Positions 50,795 to 60,036 of a stretch of DNA of 64,000 bases are shown piece after piece (position 1 is the first letter of the stretch; each line of letters starts with the position of its first letter). The notes beneath the pieces were generated by a model. It was not told the DNA's origin and ran no database searches. It worked only from the letters and a program-made list of their open reading frames with translations. Made by a program: the position numbers and the translations under genes. The DNA comes from Streptomyces lunaelactis (GTDB taxonomy: Bacteria; Actinomycetota; Actinomycetes; Streptomycetales; Streptomycetaceae): NCBI RefSeq assembly GCF_003054555.1, contig NZ_CP026304.1, positions 2,790,001-2,854,000 of the forward strand, in the 5' to 3' direction.

Positions 50795-51637
50795 ATGCGC
50801 AGCTACAGCCCGGATCTGACGCCTCCTTGGAAGAAGCAGCAGCCTGCTCCGGAGGTCCCCGCCGAGTCCGACCTGGTCGTTGAGGAGGTCACGACGGGGT
50901 TCTGCGGTGCGGTGATCCGTACCGAGAAGACCGCGGAGGGCCCGACGGTGACGCTGGAGGACCGCTTCGGCAAGCACCGGGTGTTCCCGCTTGTGGCCCG
51001 GGGCTTCCTGCTGGAGGGCCGGGTGGTGACGCTGGTCCGCCCGGCGTCGTCGCCCTCGGCCCGTCCGGGCCGCCCGGCGCGTACGGCCTCGGGCTCGGTG
51101 GCGGTCCCGGGCGCACGTGCCCGGGTCGCGCGGGCGGGCCGTATCTATGTCGAGGGCCGCCACGACGCGGAGCTCGTCGAACGGGTCTGGGGTGACGACC
51201 TGCGGATCGAGGGCGTGGTCGTGGAGTACCTGGAGGGCATCGACGACCTCCCGTCGATCGTCAGGGACTTCGCCCCCGGCCCGGACGCGCGCCTCGGGGT
51301 GCTGGTGGACCACCTGGTCCCGGGCTCGAAGGAGTCCCGCATCGCGGCGCAGGTGTCCAGCGGCCACGCACTGATCGTCGGCCACCCGTACATCGACGTG
51401 TGGGAGGCGGTGAAGCCGTCGTCGGTGGGCATCCGGGCCTGGCCGTCGGTACCGCGCGGCCAGGACTGGAAGACGGGCGTGTGCCGCGCGCTGGGCTGGC
51501 CGGAGAACACGGGAGCGGCGTGGCAGCGGATCCTGTCGGGAGTGCGGTCGTACAGGGACCTGGAGCCGGAGCTGCTGGGGAGGGTGGAGGAGCTGATCGA
51601 TTTCGTCACAGCACCTCCCGGCCCCGCCGGCGTTTGA
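50795..51637 (+). CDS. DUF3097 family protein
   Basis: This 280-residue actinobacterial protein begins MRSYSPDLTPPWKKQQPAPE. It has an N-terminal region with EEVTTGFCGAVIRTEK and a Toprim-like region around IYVEGRHDAELVERVWGDDL, LEGIDDLPSIV and LGVLVDHLVPGSKES, resembling the acidic motifs of topoisomerase/primase-like nucleotidyl-transfer folds. Function is unknown. The C-terminal codons and the TGA stop are contributed by a dispersed repeat copy. A longer frame overlapping the MBL gene is rejected. Confidence 0.83.
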   Translation: MRSYSPDLTPPWKKQQPAPEVPAESDLVVEEVTTGFCGAVIRTEKTAEGPTVTLEDRFGKHRVFPLVARGFLLEGRVVTLVRPASSPSARPGRPARTASGSVAVPGARARVARAGRIYVEGRHDAELVERVWGDDLRIEGVVVEYLEGIDDLPSIVRDFAPGPDARLGVLVDHLVPGSKESRIAAQVSSGHALIVGHPYIDVWEAVKPSSVGIRAWPSVPRGQDWKTGVCRALGWPENTGAAWQRILSGVRSYRDLEPELLGRVEELIDFVTAPPGPAGV

Positions 51638-51693
51638 GGCGCACATCAAGCCCCGCCGGCGTTCGAGGCGCGGGGTTCGGGGCGGAGCCCCGG
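51620..51693. repeat. Dispersed repeat copy H, double
   Basis: GGCCCCGCCGGCGTTTGAGG (51620-51639) is followed at 51648 by AAGCCCCGCCGGCGTTCGAG and the hairpin CGGGGC-GGA-GCCCCG near 51678-51693. The first TGA is the DUF3097 stop codon. The pair separates convergent DUF3097 and hemW. Confidence 0.75.
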
Positions 51694-51701
51694 CAGGCGC
51701 C

Positions 51702-52934
51702 TCAGTCCACCAGGTCCCGCACGACCGCGTCCGCGAGCAACCGCCCCCGCAGCGTCAGCACCGCGAGGCCCTTCTCGTACGGCCCCGCCTCCAGCAGACC
51801 GTCCGCGAGGGCCCGGCCCGCCGCCGCCAGCCCCGCAGGCCGCAGCAGCGACAGCGCGCACCCCTCCCGCAGCCGCAGCTCCAGCAGGATCCGCTCCACC
51901 CGGCGGTCCTCCGCCGAGAGGACCTCGCGGCCCGCCCCCGGCGAGCGTCCCGCCGCCAGCGCCGCCGCATACGCGCCCGGGTGCTTCACGTTCCACCACC
52001 GCACCCCGCCCACGTGGCTGTGCGCGCCGGGGCCCGCGCCCCACCAGTCCGCGCCGCGCCAGTAGAGCTCGTTGTGCAGGCAGCGCCCGGCGGAGGACGT
52101 GGCCCAGTTGGAGACCTCGTACCAGTCGAAGCCCGCATCGCCCAGCACCGAGTCCGCGATCAGATACCGGTCCGCGTGGACGTCGTCGTCGGTCATCGGC
52201 ACCTCGCCCCGGCGGATCCGCCGCGCCAGCTGCGTGCCCTCCTCCACGATCAGCGCGTACGCCGACACATGATCCGGACCCGCCCCCACCGCCGCGGTCA
52301 GCGACGCCCGCCAGTCGTCGTCGCTCTCGCCCGGCGTGCCGTAGATCAGATCCAGGTTCACGTGGTCGAAGCCCGCCGCCCGCGCCTCGGCGACACACGC
52401 CTCCGGCCGCCCCGGCGTATGCGTACGGTCCAGCACCTTCAGCACATGCTGCCGCGCGCTCTGCATACCGAACGAGATCCGGTTGAAGCCGCCGGAGCGC
52501 AGCTCCGCCAGATACGCCGGGTCCACCGACTCCGGATTCGCCTCGGTCGTGATCTCCGCGTCGTCCGCGAGACCGAACTCCTCGCGCACCGCGTCCAGCA
52601 TCCGTACGAGATCCGACGCGGCGAGCAGCGTCGGCGTACCGCCCCCGACGAACACCGTCCGCACCTGCCGCGGGTCGTCGCCCAGCACCTTGCGGGCGAG
52701 GCGGACCTCCTCGGCCACCATCTCGGCGTAGTTGTCCCTGGAGGCCAGTACTCCGCCCGAGCCGCGCAGCTCGGTCGCCGTGTAGGTGTTGAAGTCGCAG
52801 TAGCCGCAGCGCGTCGCGCAGTACGGCACATGCAGATAGAAGGCGAGCGGCCGGTCGCCGGCAGCCGTCAGGGCGGACGCGGGCAGCGCCCCGTCCTCGG
52901 GCATCGGCTCACCATCGGGCAGTACGGAAGGCAT
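51702..52934 (-). CDS. hemW: Heme chaperone HemW (radical SAM)
   Basis: This 410-residue radical-SAM protein was long called oxygen-independent coproporphyrinogen oxidase-like but acts in heme trafficking. The [4Fe-4S] motif CATRCGYCDF lies near residue 44, preceded by LAFYLHVPY. The SAM-binding GGGTPTLL motif and the C-terminal HemN domain follow. The HemW-type cysteine pattern CxxxCxxC is intact. ATG at 52934 (MPSVLPDGE) is used; an ATG three codons upstream is possible. Confidence 0.92.
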   Translation of the reverse strand: MPSVLPDGEPMPEDGALPASALTAAGDRPLAFYLHVPYCATRCGYCDFNTYTATELRGSGGVLASRDNYAEMVAEEVRLARKVLGDDPRQVRTVFVGGGTPTLLAASDLVRMLDAVREEFGLADDAEITTEANPESVDPAYLAELRSGGFNRISFGMQSARQHVLKVLDRTHTPGRPEACVAEARAAGFDHVNLDLIYGTPGESDDDWRASLTAAVGAGPDHVSAYALIVEEGTQLARRIRRGEVPMTDDDVHADRYLIADSVLGDAGFDWYEVSNWATSSAGRCLHNELYWRGADWWGAGPGAHSHVGGVRWWNVKHPGAYAAALAAGRSPGAGREVLSAEDRRVERILLELRLREGCALSLLRPAGLAAAGRALADGLLEAGPYEKGLAVLTLRGRLLADAVVRDLVD

Positions 52935-52974
52935 GCCCCCCATTGTCCGTCACCTCGAAGGTGCCCCGGGACGG

Positions 52975-54987
52975 CTACTGCGCCTGGAGCACCAGCAGCG
53001 CCAGATCGTCCTCCGGCGGCGTCTCGCCGAAGTCGTACACCACCTGCCTGATCCGGTCGGCGACCCCCTGCGCGGTCAGGCCCGCGCACCCCGCCAGTAC
53101 CCGGGCGAGCCCGTCGTCGTCGTCGAACATCCGCGATCCCGAGCGCCGCTCCGTCACCCCGTCCGTAACGCAGAGCAGCGTGTCACCGGGCTCCATGTCG
53201 AAGGTCTGGCTCTGGAACGCGACGTCGTCGACGACCCCGAGCAGCACCTGCGACTCGGCCGCCGTCAGGACGGTCCCGTCGGGCCGCAGCAGCAGCGGCA
53301 GCGGATGCCCTGCGCTCGCCAGGGTGCACCGCACGCCCCCGCCGGCCCGGGGCGACGGCACCAGCTCCCCGTACAGCAGGGACAGGAAGCGCGCCTGCTG
53401 CCCCTCCGGCACGCCCTGCCCGCCCGCCGCCGCGACCATCAGCGCGGCCGCCTCCGCCGCCTCCATCGCGTCGTCGAGGAGCAGTCCGTTGAGCCGGTCG
53501 AGGACCTGGCCGACCTGGTAGCCCTCGCGGGCGAGCAGCCGCAGCCAGGGCCGGGCGAGGCCGGTGACGACCGCGGCCTCGGGCCCGCTGCCCTGGACGT
53601 CGCCGAGCATGAAGCACCAACGGCCCCCGGAGCCCGCCGGGAAGATGTCGTAGAAGTCGCCGCCCGCGACGCCGTCGTCGCTGGGCTCGTACACCAGGAA
53701 GCGGTCGACGCCGGGGATCTGGCCGACCTTGCTGGGCAGCAGACCGCGCTGGAGGACCCGGCTGATGGTGGCCTGCCGGGTGTACTGGCGGGCCGCGCTG
53801 ATCGCCAGGGCCACCCGCCGCGCGAAGTCCTCGATCAGCGCGGTCACTTCGTCGGGCACGCGCGCGAGGCCGTGCCGCGCGACCAGCAGGGTGCCGACCC
53901 CGCGCCCGCCCGCGACCAGGCGGTACGCGAGGGCCGTGCCTTCTGTGGCGCCCGGCTCGCCCTCCCCGGGCCAGGGGATCGGTACGGGCCCGTTGCCGGA
54001 GGTGGCGGGCAGCGGTGGCGGATCCTTCTCGAGGGCCTCGCGCACCTGCTCCGTACAGGATTCGTCGCTGTGCCAGACCCTGGCCAGCCGGGGCGCTGCT
54101 CCTGCCGCGCCGCCCGTCCCCCAGCCCGTCCGGCCCTGCTCGCCCTCCAGCCAGATCGCGCACCAGTCGGCGAGCCGCGGCACCAGGAGCTGTCCCGCGA
54201 GCGCCGCGACCATGTCCTCGTCGAGCTGTCCGGCGAGCAGGTCGGAGGCTTCGGCGAGGAAGGAGAGGGCGCCGCGGCTGGTCATGCCCTGATCGGACCG
54301 GTCCTCGCGCACCGTGCGCCTGGGCGTGGGGGCGAGGATCTCGGCGGCGCGCAGTCCCCGCTGCGGCGCGGGTTCGGTGCCGGGGAGCGGGCAGGTGTCC
54401 CAGCCGTCGACGGGGATGCGGGCCCAGACGGTCTTGAGGCCGGAGCGGTAGGTGATGCCCCAGCGCTCGGCGAGGGCGGCGACGAGATGGAGGCCTCGCC
54501 CGTACTCGGGGGTGCCGGAGCGGTCCTCGGCGCCGCGCGATTCGGTGCGGTGCGGATCGCCGCGGTGCGGTTCGCTGCGTACGGCCCTGGCGGGATGGTG
54601 GTCGGAGACTTCGAGGACGAGGGCGGCCGGCTCGCCCTCCGCCGACTCCTCCAGCCTGCAGAGGAGTTCGACGGTGGTGCCGGCGTGTACGACGGCGTTG
54701 GTGACGAGTTCGTTGACGATGAGCACGGCGTCGTCCGCGAGCCGGTCCGTACTGTGCTGTCCCGGCGGGCAGCCCCCGCCGGCCCCCCGGCAGAAGGCGC
54801 AGGTGGCGAGCATCCCGAGGTTGGTCCAGTCGGCGATGGCGGCGCGTACGAAGCGGCGTGCGGCGGAGGGCGCGAGAGGGTTGCCGGGCAGGCTGGTGCG
54901 GGCGACTGAACGTGCGTCATCCCGCAGTGGGTGCTGCGGTGTTGAGCGATGAGTCGTCTCGCGCTGCTGCATCGGAATGGACCCCAC
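52975..54987 (-). CDS. SpoIIE-type phosphatase with N-terminal ATPase domain
   Basis: This 670-residue soluble signalling protein carries an anti-sigma-like HATPase_c domain (about 35-175, with VNELVTNAVVHAGTTVELL and PEYGRGLHLVAALAERWGI), a GAF domain (about 215-400) and a PP2C/SpoIIE phosphatase (about 430-665). The phosphatase shows GGDFYDIF, GDVQGSGPEAA, TDGVTERRSG and PEDDLALLVL. A kinase-like and a phosphatase domain in one chain suggests partner switching of anti-anti-sigma proteins. GTG at 54987 follows AGGAG at seven bases. It diverges from the poly-HAMP kinase gene across about 100 bases. Confidence 0.88.
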   Translation of the reverse strand: MGSIPMQQRETTHRSTPQHPLRDDARSVARTSLPGNPLAPSAARRFVRAAIADWTNLGMLATCAFCRGAGGGCPPGQHSTDRLADDAVLIVNELVTNAVVHAGTTVELLCRLEESAEGEPAALVLEVSDHHPARAVRSEPHRGDPHRTESRGAEDRSGTPEYGRGLHLVAALAERWGITYRSGLKTVWARIPVDGWDTCPLPGTEPAPQRGLRAAEILAPTPRRTVREDRSDQGMTSRGALSFLAEASDLLAGQLDEDMVAALAGQLLVPRLADWCAIWLEGEQGRTGWGTGGAAGAAPRLARVWHSDESCTEQVREALEKDPPPLPATSGNGPVPIPWPGEGEPGATEGTALAYRLVAGGRGVGTLLVARHGLARVPDEVTALIEDFARRVALAISAARQYTRQATISRVLQRGLLPSKVGQIPGVDRFLVYEPSDDGVAGGDFYDIFPAGSGGRWCFMLGDVQGSGPEAAVVTGLARPWLRLLAREGYQVGQVLDRLNGLLLDDAMEAAEAAALMVAAAGGQGVPEGQQARFLSLLYGELVPSPRAGGGVRCTLASAGHPLPLLLRPDGTVLTAAESQVLLGVVDDVAFQSQTFDMEPGDTLLCVTDGVTERRSGSRMFDDDDGLARVLAGCAGLTAQGVADRIRQVVYDFGETPPEDDLALLVLQAQ

Positions 54988-55089
54988 GGTGCGGCTCCTG
55001 GTCGGTTCTGGCAATGCGCCGCTCATGACACCGACAGAGTGACAGACTGAGCCTGCCCATAAGCGTCGAGTCACCGAAGTGGGCGGATT

Positions 55090-58000
55090 ATGAACAGAGA
55101 CAATGCGTCGCCGTCCGTCCAGCCGACTTCCCGGTTGCCCTCGGCGCCCTCTCCGTCCGCCCCGCCCTCCGCGGACGGCGGCTGGATCCGGGCCTCGGAG
55201 CTCCGCCCGCTGCTGGCCGCGATGACGACACTGCGGGACGGGGACTTCCATGTGCGCATGGCGGAGGTCCACGAGGGGATGCCGGCCGAACTGGCCGCGA
55301 TGTTCAACCAGATCGCGGGGCGCAATCAGCACTTCACGGACGAGCTGTCGCGGGTGCGCAGGGAAGTCGTACGGCACGGACGGCTCGACGACCGGCTGTC
55401 GGCCAGCCCCGGCCAGGGCGCCTGGACCTCCAGCGTCAACAGTACGAACGCGCTGCTCGACGCCCTGGTGGTGTCCGCCGCGAACGCCACGCGCGTGCTG
55501 GACGCGGTGGCCGGCGGCGATCTGACCCAGCGGGTCGATCTGCACGACGGCAACCGCCAGTTGCGCGGCGACCTGCGCCGGCTCGGCCGTGCGGTGAACA
55601 AGATGGTCGACCAGCTGTCGCTGTTCACCGGCGAGGTGACCCGCGTGGCGCGCGAGGTCGGTACGGAGGGCAGGCTCGGCGGCCGCGCCAAGGTGCAGGG
55701 CCTGTCCGGCAGTTGGCGGGACGCCACCGAGGCGGTCAACACCATGGCCTCCCGGCTGACCGCGCAGGTGCGGGACATCGCGGCGGTGACCACGGCGGTG
55801 GCGCGCGGCGATCTGACGCGTACGGTCACGGTCGAGGCGACCGGCGAGCTCCTCGAGCTGAAACTCACCGTCAACACCATGGTGGACCAGCTCTCCGCCT
55901 TCGCCGACGAGGTCACCCGCGTCGCCCGCGAGGTCGGCACGGAGGGCCGGCTGGGCGGTCGCGCCCAGGTCCGCGGGGTGTCCGGCGTCTGGAAGGACCT
56001 CACGGACAACGTCAACTTCATGGCGTCCAACCTGACCTCGCAGGTCCGCAATATCGCCCAGGTCACCACCGCCGTCGCCAACGGCGATCTCTCGCAGAAG
56101 ATCACCGTGGATGCCCAGGGCGAGATCCTGGAGCTCAAGTCGACCATCAACACCATGGTCGACCAGCTCTCCGCCTTCGCCGACGAAGTCACCCGCGTCG
56201 CGCGCGAAGTCGGCACCGAAGGAAACCTCGGCGGCCGCGCCCAGGTCCGCGGAGTGTCCGGCGTCTGGAAGGACCTGACCGAGAACGTCAACTTCATGGC
56301 CGACAACCTCACCAGCCAGGTGCGGAACATCGCGCTGGTCTCGACGGCCGTCGCCCAGGGCGACCTCGGCAAGAAGATCACGGTCGAGGCGAAGGGCGAG
56401 ATTCTCGAACTCAAGTCGACCATCAACACCATGGTCGACCAGCTCTCCGCCTTCGCCGACGAAGTCACCCGCGTCGCGCGCGAAGTCGGCACCGAAGGAA
56501 ACCTCGGCGGCCAGGCCCAGGTCCGCGGAGTGTCCGGCGTCTGGAAGGACCTGACCGACAACGTCAACTTCATGGCGTCCAACCTGACCTCGCAGGTCCG
56601 CAACATCGCCCAGGTCACCACCGCCGTCGCCAACGGTGACCTCTCCAAGAAGATCACCGTGGACGCCCGCGGCGAGATCCTGGAGCTGAAGGACACCGTG
56701 AACACCATGGTGGAGCAGCTGCGCGCCTTCGCCGACGAGGTGACCCGCGTGGCCCGCGAGGTCGGCACCGACGGACGGCTCGGCGGCCGTGCCCAGGTCC
56801 TCGGTGTCACCGGCCTGTGGAAGGACCTCACGGACAACGTCAACTACATGGCCGACAACCTCACTTCACAGGTGCGGAACATCGCCCAGGTGGCGACGGC
56901 CGTGGCCCAGGGCGACCTCTCCAAGAAGATCGACGTGGACGCCCGCGGCGAGATCCTGGAGCTCAAGACCACCATCAACACCATGGTGGACACGCTCTCC
57001 TCGTTCTCCTCCGAGGTCACCCGTGTGGCCCGCGAGGTCGGCTCCGAGGGGCAGCTGGGCGGCCAGGCACGGGTCGAGGGTGTGTACGGCACCTGGAAGC
57101 GGCTCACCACCAATGTGAACGAGCTGGCGCTCAATCTCACCACCCAGGTCCGCGCCATCGCCGAGGTGGCGTCCGCCGTCGCCCAGGGCGACATGTCCCG
57201 CTCGATCACCGTCGAGACCCGCGGCGAGGTCTCCGAGCTCAAGGACAACATCAACCTGATGGTGTCCAACCTCCGCGAGACCACCCGCGCCAAGGACTGG
57301 CTGGAGTCCAATCTCGCCCGCCTCGCCGGTCTGATGCAGGGCCACCGCGACCTGATGGAGGTCGCGGACCTGATCCTGCGCGAGCTGACCCCGCTGGTGA
57401 ACGCGCAGTACGGCGCGTTCTTCCTGGCCCACCCGGACGCCGACGGCGCTCCGTCCCGCACGACATCCACCACCAAGGGACTGGCCTTCATCGCCGGTTA
57501 CGGCTCCGCCCAGTCGGCCACCATCGACACCACCGGCATGCCCGGCCACGGTCTGGTCCGGCAGGCAGCCCTGGAGAAGAAGCGGATCCTCCTGGAAGAG
57601 GCACCGCCGGACTACATCAAGATCAACTCGGGCCTGGGCGAGGCATCCCCGGCCAGCGTCGTCATCATCCCGATCCTCTTCGAGGACAAGCTGCTCGGCG
57701 TCATCGAGCTGGCGTCCTTCTCCCGCTTCTCCGACGTCCACCTGGCCTTCTTCGACCAGTTCGTGAACACCATCGGCGTCGCGATCAACACGATCATCGC
57801 CAACTCCCGTACGGAGTCACTGCTCGGCGAGTCGCAGCGGCTCGCGGTCCAGCTCCAGGAGCGCTCGGACGAGCTCCAGCGCCAGCAGGGCGAACTCCAG
57901 CGCTCCAACGCCGAGCTGGAGGAGAAGGCGGCGCTGCTGGCGACCTCCTCGCAGTACAAGTCGGAGTTCCTGGCGAACATGTCGCACGAGCTGCGCACCC

Positions 58001-59346
58001 CGCTGAACTCCCTGCTCATCCTGGCCCGGCTGCTCTCCGACAACCCGGACGGCCATCTCTCGGACCAGGAAGTGCAGTTCGCCACCACGATCCACCGCTC
58101 GGGCTCCGATCTGCTCCAGCTGATCAACGACATCCTGGACCTGTCGAAGATCGAGGCGGGCCGGATGGACGTACGCCCGAAGAAGCTGCCGCTGATCAAA
58201 GTGCTCGACTATGTGCACGCCACCTTCCGCCCGATCACGCTCGACCGCGGGCTGGCCTTCGAGGTCGCGGTCGGCGAGGACGTACCGCGGGAGATGTACT
58301 CCGACGAGCAGCGGCTCCAGCAGATCCTGCGCAATCTGCTCTCCAACGCGATCAAGTTCACCTCGTCCGGCCGTGTCGAACTGAGCGTGAGAAGGATCAA
58401 GGACCCCGACGACAAGCTGCTCAAGGGCATCGACGACCTGATCGCCTTCTCCGTCTCCGACACCGGCATCGGTATCGCCCCGGAGAAACTCCCGGTGATC
58501 TTCGAGGCGTTCCAGCAGGCCGACGGCACCACCAACCGCAAGTACGGCGGTACGGGGCTCGGCCTGTCCATCAGCCGGGAGATCTCGGGGCTGCTCGGCG
58601 GCCGCATCATCGCCGAGAGCGAGCCGGGCCGCGGTTCGACCTTCACGCTGTACGTCCCCGTCCTCTACCCCGGTCATGCCGGCGGCGACAGCGACGGCTT
58701 CCACGACGGTCACGACAGTCACGGCATCCATGACGTCCGCGACATCCCGCTGACCGCGACCGAGCGGCACCACTCCGACCATGTGCCGCGCCCGGACCTG
58801 GAGGACGGCTGGCCCACCACGACGAAGCTCGAGGAGTGGAAGTCGGGCCGGGCCGGCCGGGTGCTGCCGGGCTGCCGCGTCCTCATCGTCGACGACGACA
58901 TCCGCAATGTCTTCGCGCTCACCCATGTGCTGGGGAGGGTGGGCATGCCCGTGCTGTACGCGGAGAACGGCAGGGAAGGCATCGAGACCCTGGAGCGCAA
59001 CCCCGACGTCGATCTGATCCTGATGGACATCATGATGCCCGAGATGGACGGGTACGAGACGATCGAGGCGATCCGGCGCAGCCCGCTGTGGACCGACCTC
59101 CCGATCGTCGCCCTCACCGCGAAGGCGATGCCCGGCGACCGCGAGAAGTCGATCGCCCAGGGCGCCAACGACTACGTACCGAAGCCTGTTGACGTGGACC
59201 GTCTGCTGACCGTCGTCTGTTCCCTCCTGGATCCGGAGGGCGGAACGGTCGAGCAGGGCGGCACGCCGACCGCCGCCGACATACCCGCAGTACCGGGACA
59301 GCCCAGCGGCGATGGGGAGCCGGCTGTCCCGCCGACGATCACGTGA
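55090..59346 (+). CDS. Soluble poly-HAMP hybrid histidine kinase
   Basis: This 1418-residue cytoplasmic kinase has no membrane segment. After a disordered N-terminus, HAMP-like sequence culminates in six tandem 92-residue units (179-730). These are followed by a GAF domain (about 745-900), a coiled coil (about 915-955) and a HisKA domain with His966 in [15 protein letters not shown]. The HATPase domain ([26 protein letters not shown]) leads to a receiver with Asp1313 in [18 protein letters not shown], acidic DDD at its start and Lys in PKPVD. The layout resembles fungal group III (Nik1/Os-1) kinases. A receiver-only regulator follows 10 bases downstream, so the pair forms a phosphorelay. Confidence 0.93.
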   Translation: MNRDNASPSVQPTSRLPSAPSPSAPPSADGGWIRASELRPLLAAMTTLRDGDFHVRMAEVHEGMPAELAAMFNQIAGRNQHFTDELSRVRREVVRHGRLDDRLSASPGQGAWTSSVNSTNALLDALVVSAANATRVLDAVAGGDLTQRVDLHDGNRQLRGDLRRLGRAVNKMVDQLSLFTGEVTRVAREVGTEGRLGGRAKVQGLSGSWRDATEAVNTMASRLTAQVRDIAAVTTAVARGDLTRTVTVEATGELLELKLTVNTMVDQLSAFADEVTRVAREVGTEGRLGGRAQVRGVSGVWKDLTDNVNFMASNLTSQVRNIAQVTTAVANGDLSQKITVDAQGEILELKSTINTMVDQLSAFADEVTRVAREVGTEGNLGGRAQVRGVSGVWKDLTENVNFMADNLTSQVRNIALVSTAVAQGDLGKKITVEAKGEILELKSTINTMVDQLSAFADEVTRVAREVGTEGNLGGQAQVRGVSGVWKDLTDNVNFMASNLTSQVRNIAQVTTAVANGDLSKKITVDARGEILELKDTVNTMVEQLRAFADEVTRVAREVGTDGRLGGRAQVLGVTGLWKDLTDNVNYMADNLTSQVRNIAQVATAVAQGDLSKKIDVDARGEILELKTTINTMVDTLSSFSSEVTRVAREVGSEGQLGGQARVEGVYGTWKRLTTNVNELALNLTTQVRAIAEVASAVAQGDMSRSITVETRGEVSELKDNINLMVSNLRETTRAKDWLESNLARLAGLMQGHRDLMEVADLILRELTPLVNAQYGAFFLAHPDADGAPSRTTSTTKGLAFIAGYGSAQSATIDTTGMPGHGLVRQAALEKKRILLEEAPPDYIKINSGLGEASPASVVIIPILFEDKLLGVIELASFSRFSDVHLAFFDQFVNTIGVAINTIIANSRTESLLGESQRLAVQLQERSDELQRQQGELQRSNAELEEKAALLATSSQYKSEFLANMSHELRTPLNSLLILARLLSDNPDGHLSDQEVQFATTIHRSGSDLLQLINDILDLSKIEAGRMDVRPKKLPLIKVLDYVHATFRPITLDRGLAFEVAVGEDVPREMYSDEQRLQQILRNLLSNAIKFTSSGRVELSVRRIKDPDDKLLKGIDDLIAFSVSDTGIGIAPEKLPVIFEAFQQADGTTNRKYGGTGLGLSISREISGLLGGRIIAESEPGRGSTFTLYVPVLYPGHAGGDSDGFHDGHDSHGIHDVRDIPLTATERHHSDHVPRPDLEDGWPTTTKLEEWKSGRAGRVLPGCRVLIVDDDIRNVFALTHVLGRVGMPVLYAENGREGIETLERNPDVDLILMDIMMPEMDGYETIEAIRRSPLWTDLPIVALTAKAMPGDREKSIAQGANDYVPKPVDVDRLLTVVCSLLDPEGGTVEQGGTPTAADIPAVPGQPSGDGEPAVPPTIT
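55624..57279 (+). repeat. Six in-frame 276-bp HAMP repeat units
   Basis: Units start at 55624, 55900, 56176, 56452, 56728 and 57004, each 276 bp (92 codons), marked by VTRVAREVG and [11 protein letters not shown] motifs. Bases 56134-56236 are identical to 56410-56512 over 103 positions, including synonymous sites, and other long identities link units 2 and 4. The array looks recently homogenised. Confidence 0.9.
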
Positions 59347-59356
59347 GGCAGACACG

Positions 59357-59941
59357 ATGAGCACAGAGGCACCCACCCCCGACCGCGCGAGCATCCTCCT
59401 GGTGGACGACATGGAGGACAATCTCGTCGCCCTCGAGGCAGTTCTGGGGTCCCTCAACGAACCGCTGGTGCGGGCCCGTTCGGGAGAGGAGGCGATGAAG
59501 GCACTGCTGCGACAGAAGTTCGCGGTGGTCCTGCTGGATGTGCGGATGCCCGGCATGGACGGGTTCGAGACGGCGTCCAACATCAAACGGCTCGACCAGA
59601 CGAAGGACGTCCCGATCATCTTCCTGACCGGGACGGAGGCCGACAGCGGCTATGCCTTCCGGGGGTACGCCACGGGGGCGGCGGACTTCCTGACGAAGCC
59701 CTTCGACCCGTGGGTGCTGCGTGCCAAGGTGAATGTGTTCCTCGATCTGCACCGCAAGAACCGCCAGCTGGAGCGGATGCTGGCGCAGGAGCAGGAGCAG
59801 CTGGGCGAGATGGCGAAGCGGCTGAGCGCGATCGAGACGGAGCTGGAACGAAGCGGCCCGGCCGATGTGCCGGAGGTGCGGGCGCAGTTGACCCGGGTGG
59901 AGGAGATCCTGAGGGACCTCCGCCGCGGCCGGAGCCAGTAA
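59357..59941 (+). CDS. Receiver-only response regulator with coiled-coil tail
   Basis: This 194-residue protein has an N-terminal receiver (about 12-130) with acidic pair in ILLVDDMEDNL, phospho-Asp in VVLLDVRMPGMDGFE and Lys in FLTKPFDPW, then a helical coiled-coil tail (NRQLERMLAQEQEQLGEMAK onward). No DNA-binding or enzymatic output domain is present, so it probably acts through protein contacts, for instance as phosphorelay intermediate or dimerising adapter. It follows the hybrid kinase by 10 bases and is translationally linked to it. ATG at 59357. Confidence 0.9.
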   Translation: MSTEAPTPDRASILLVDDMEDNLVALEAVLGSLNEPLVRARSGEEAMKALLRQKFAVVLLDVRMPGMDGFETASNIKRLDQTKDVPIIFLTGTEADSGYAFRGYATGAADFLTKPFDPWVLRAKVNVFLDLHRKNRQLERMLAQEQEQLGEMAKRLSAIETELERSGPADVPEVRAQLTRVEEILRDLRRGRSQ

Positions 59942-59947
59942 GAACCC

Positions 59948-60028
59948 AGCCCCGCCGGCGTTTGAGGCGCGGGGTCCGGGGCGGAGCCCCAACAGGAGCC
60001 CCGCCCGCGAATGAGGCGCGGGGCCCCG
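59948..60028. repeat. Dispersed repeat copy I, double
   Basis: AGCCCCGCCGGCGTTTGAGG (59949 onward) and the GGGGCGGAGCCCC hairpin are followed by a second divergent copy, GAGCCCCGCCCGCGAATGAG (59996 onward). It lies between the convergent response regulator and acyl-CoA synthetase genes. Confidence 0.75.
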
Positions 60029-60036
60029 GTCGCTGC

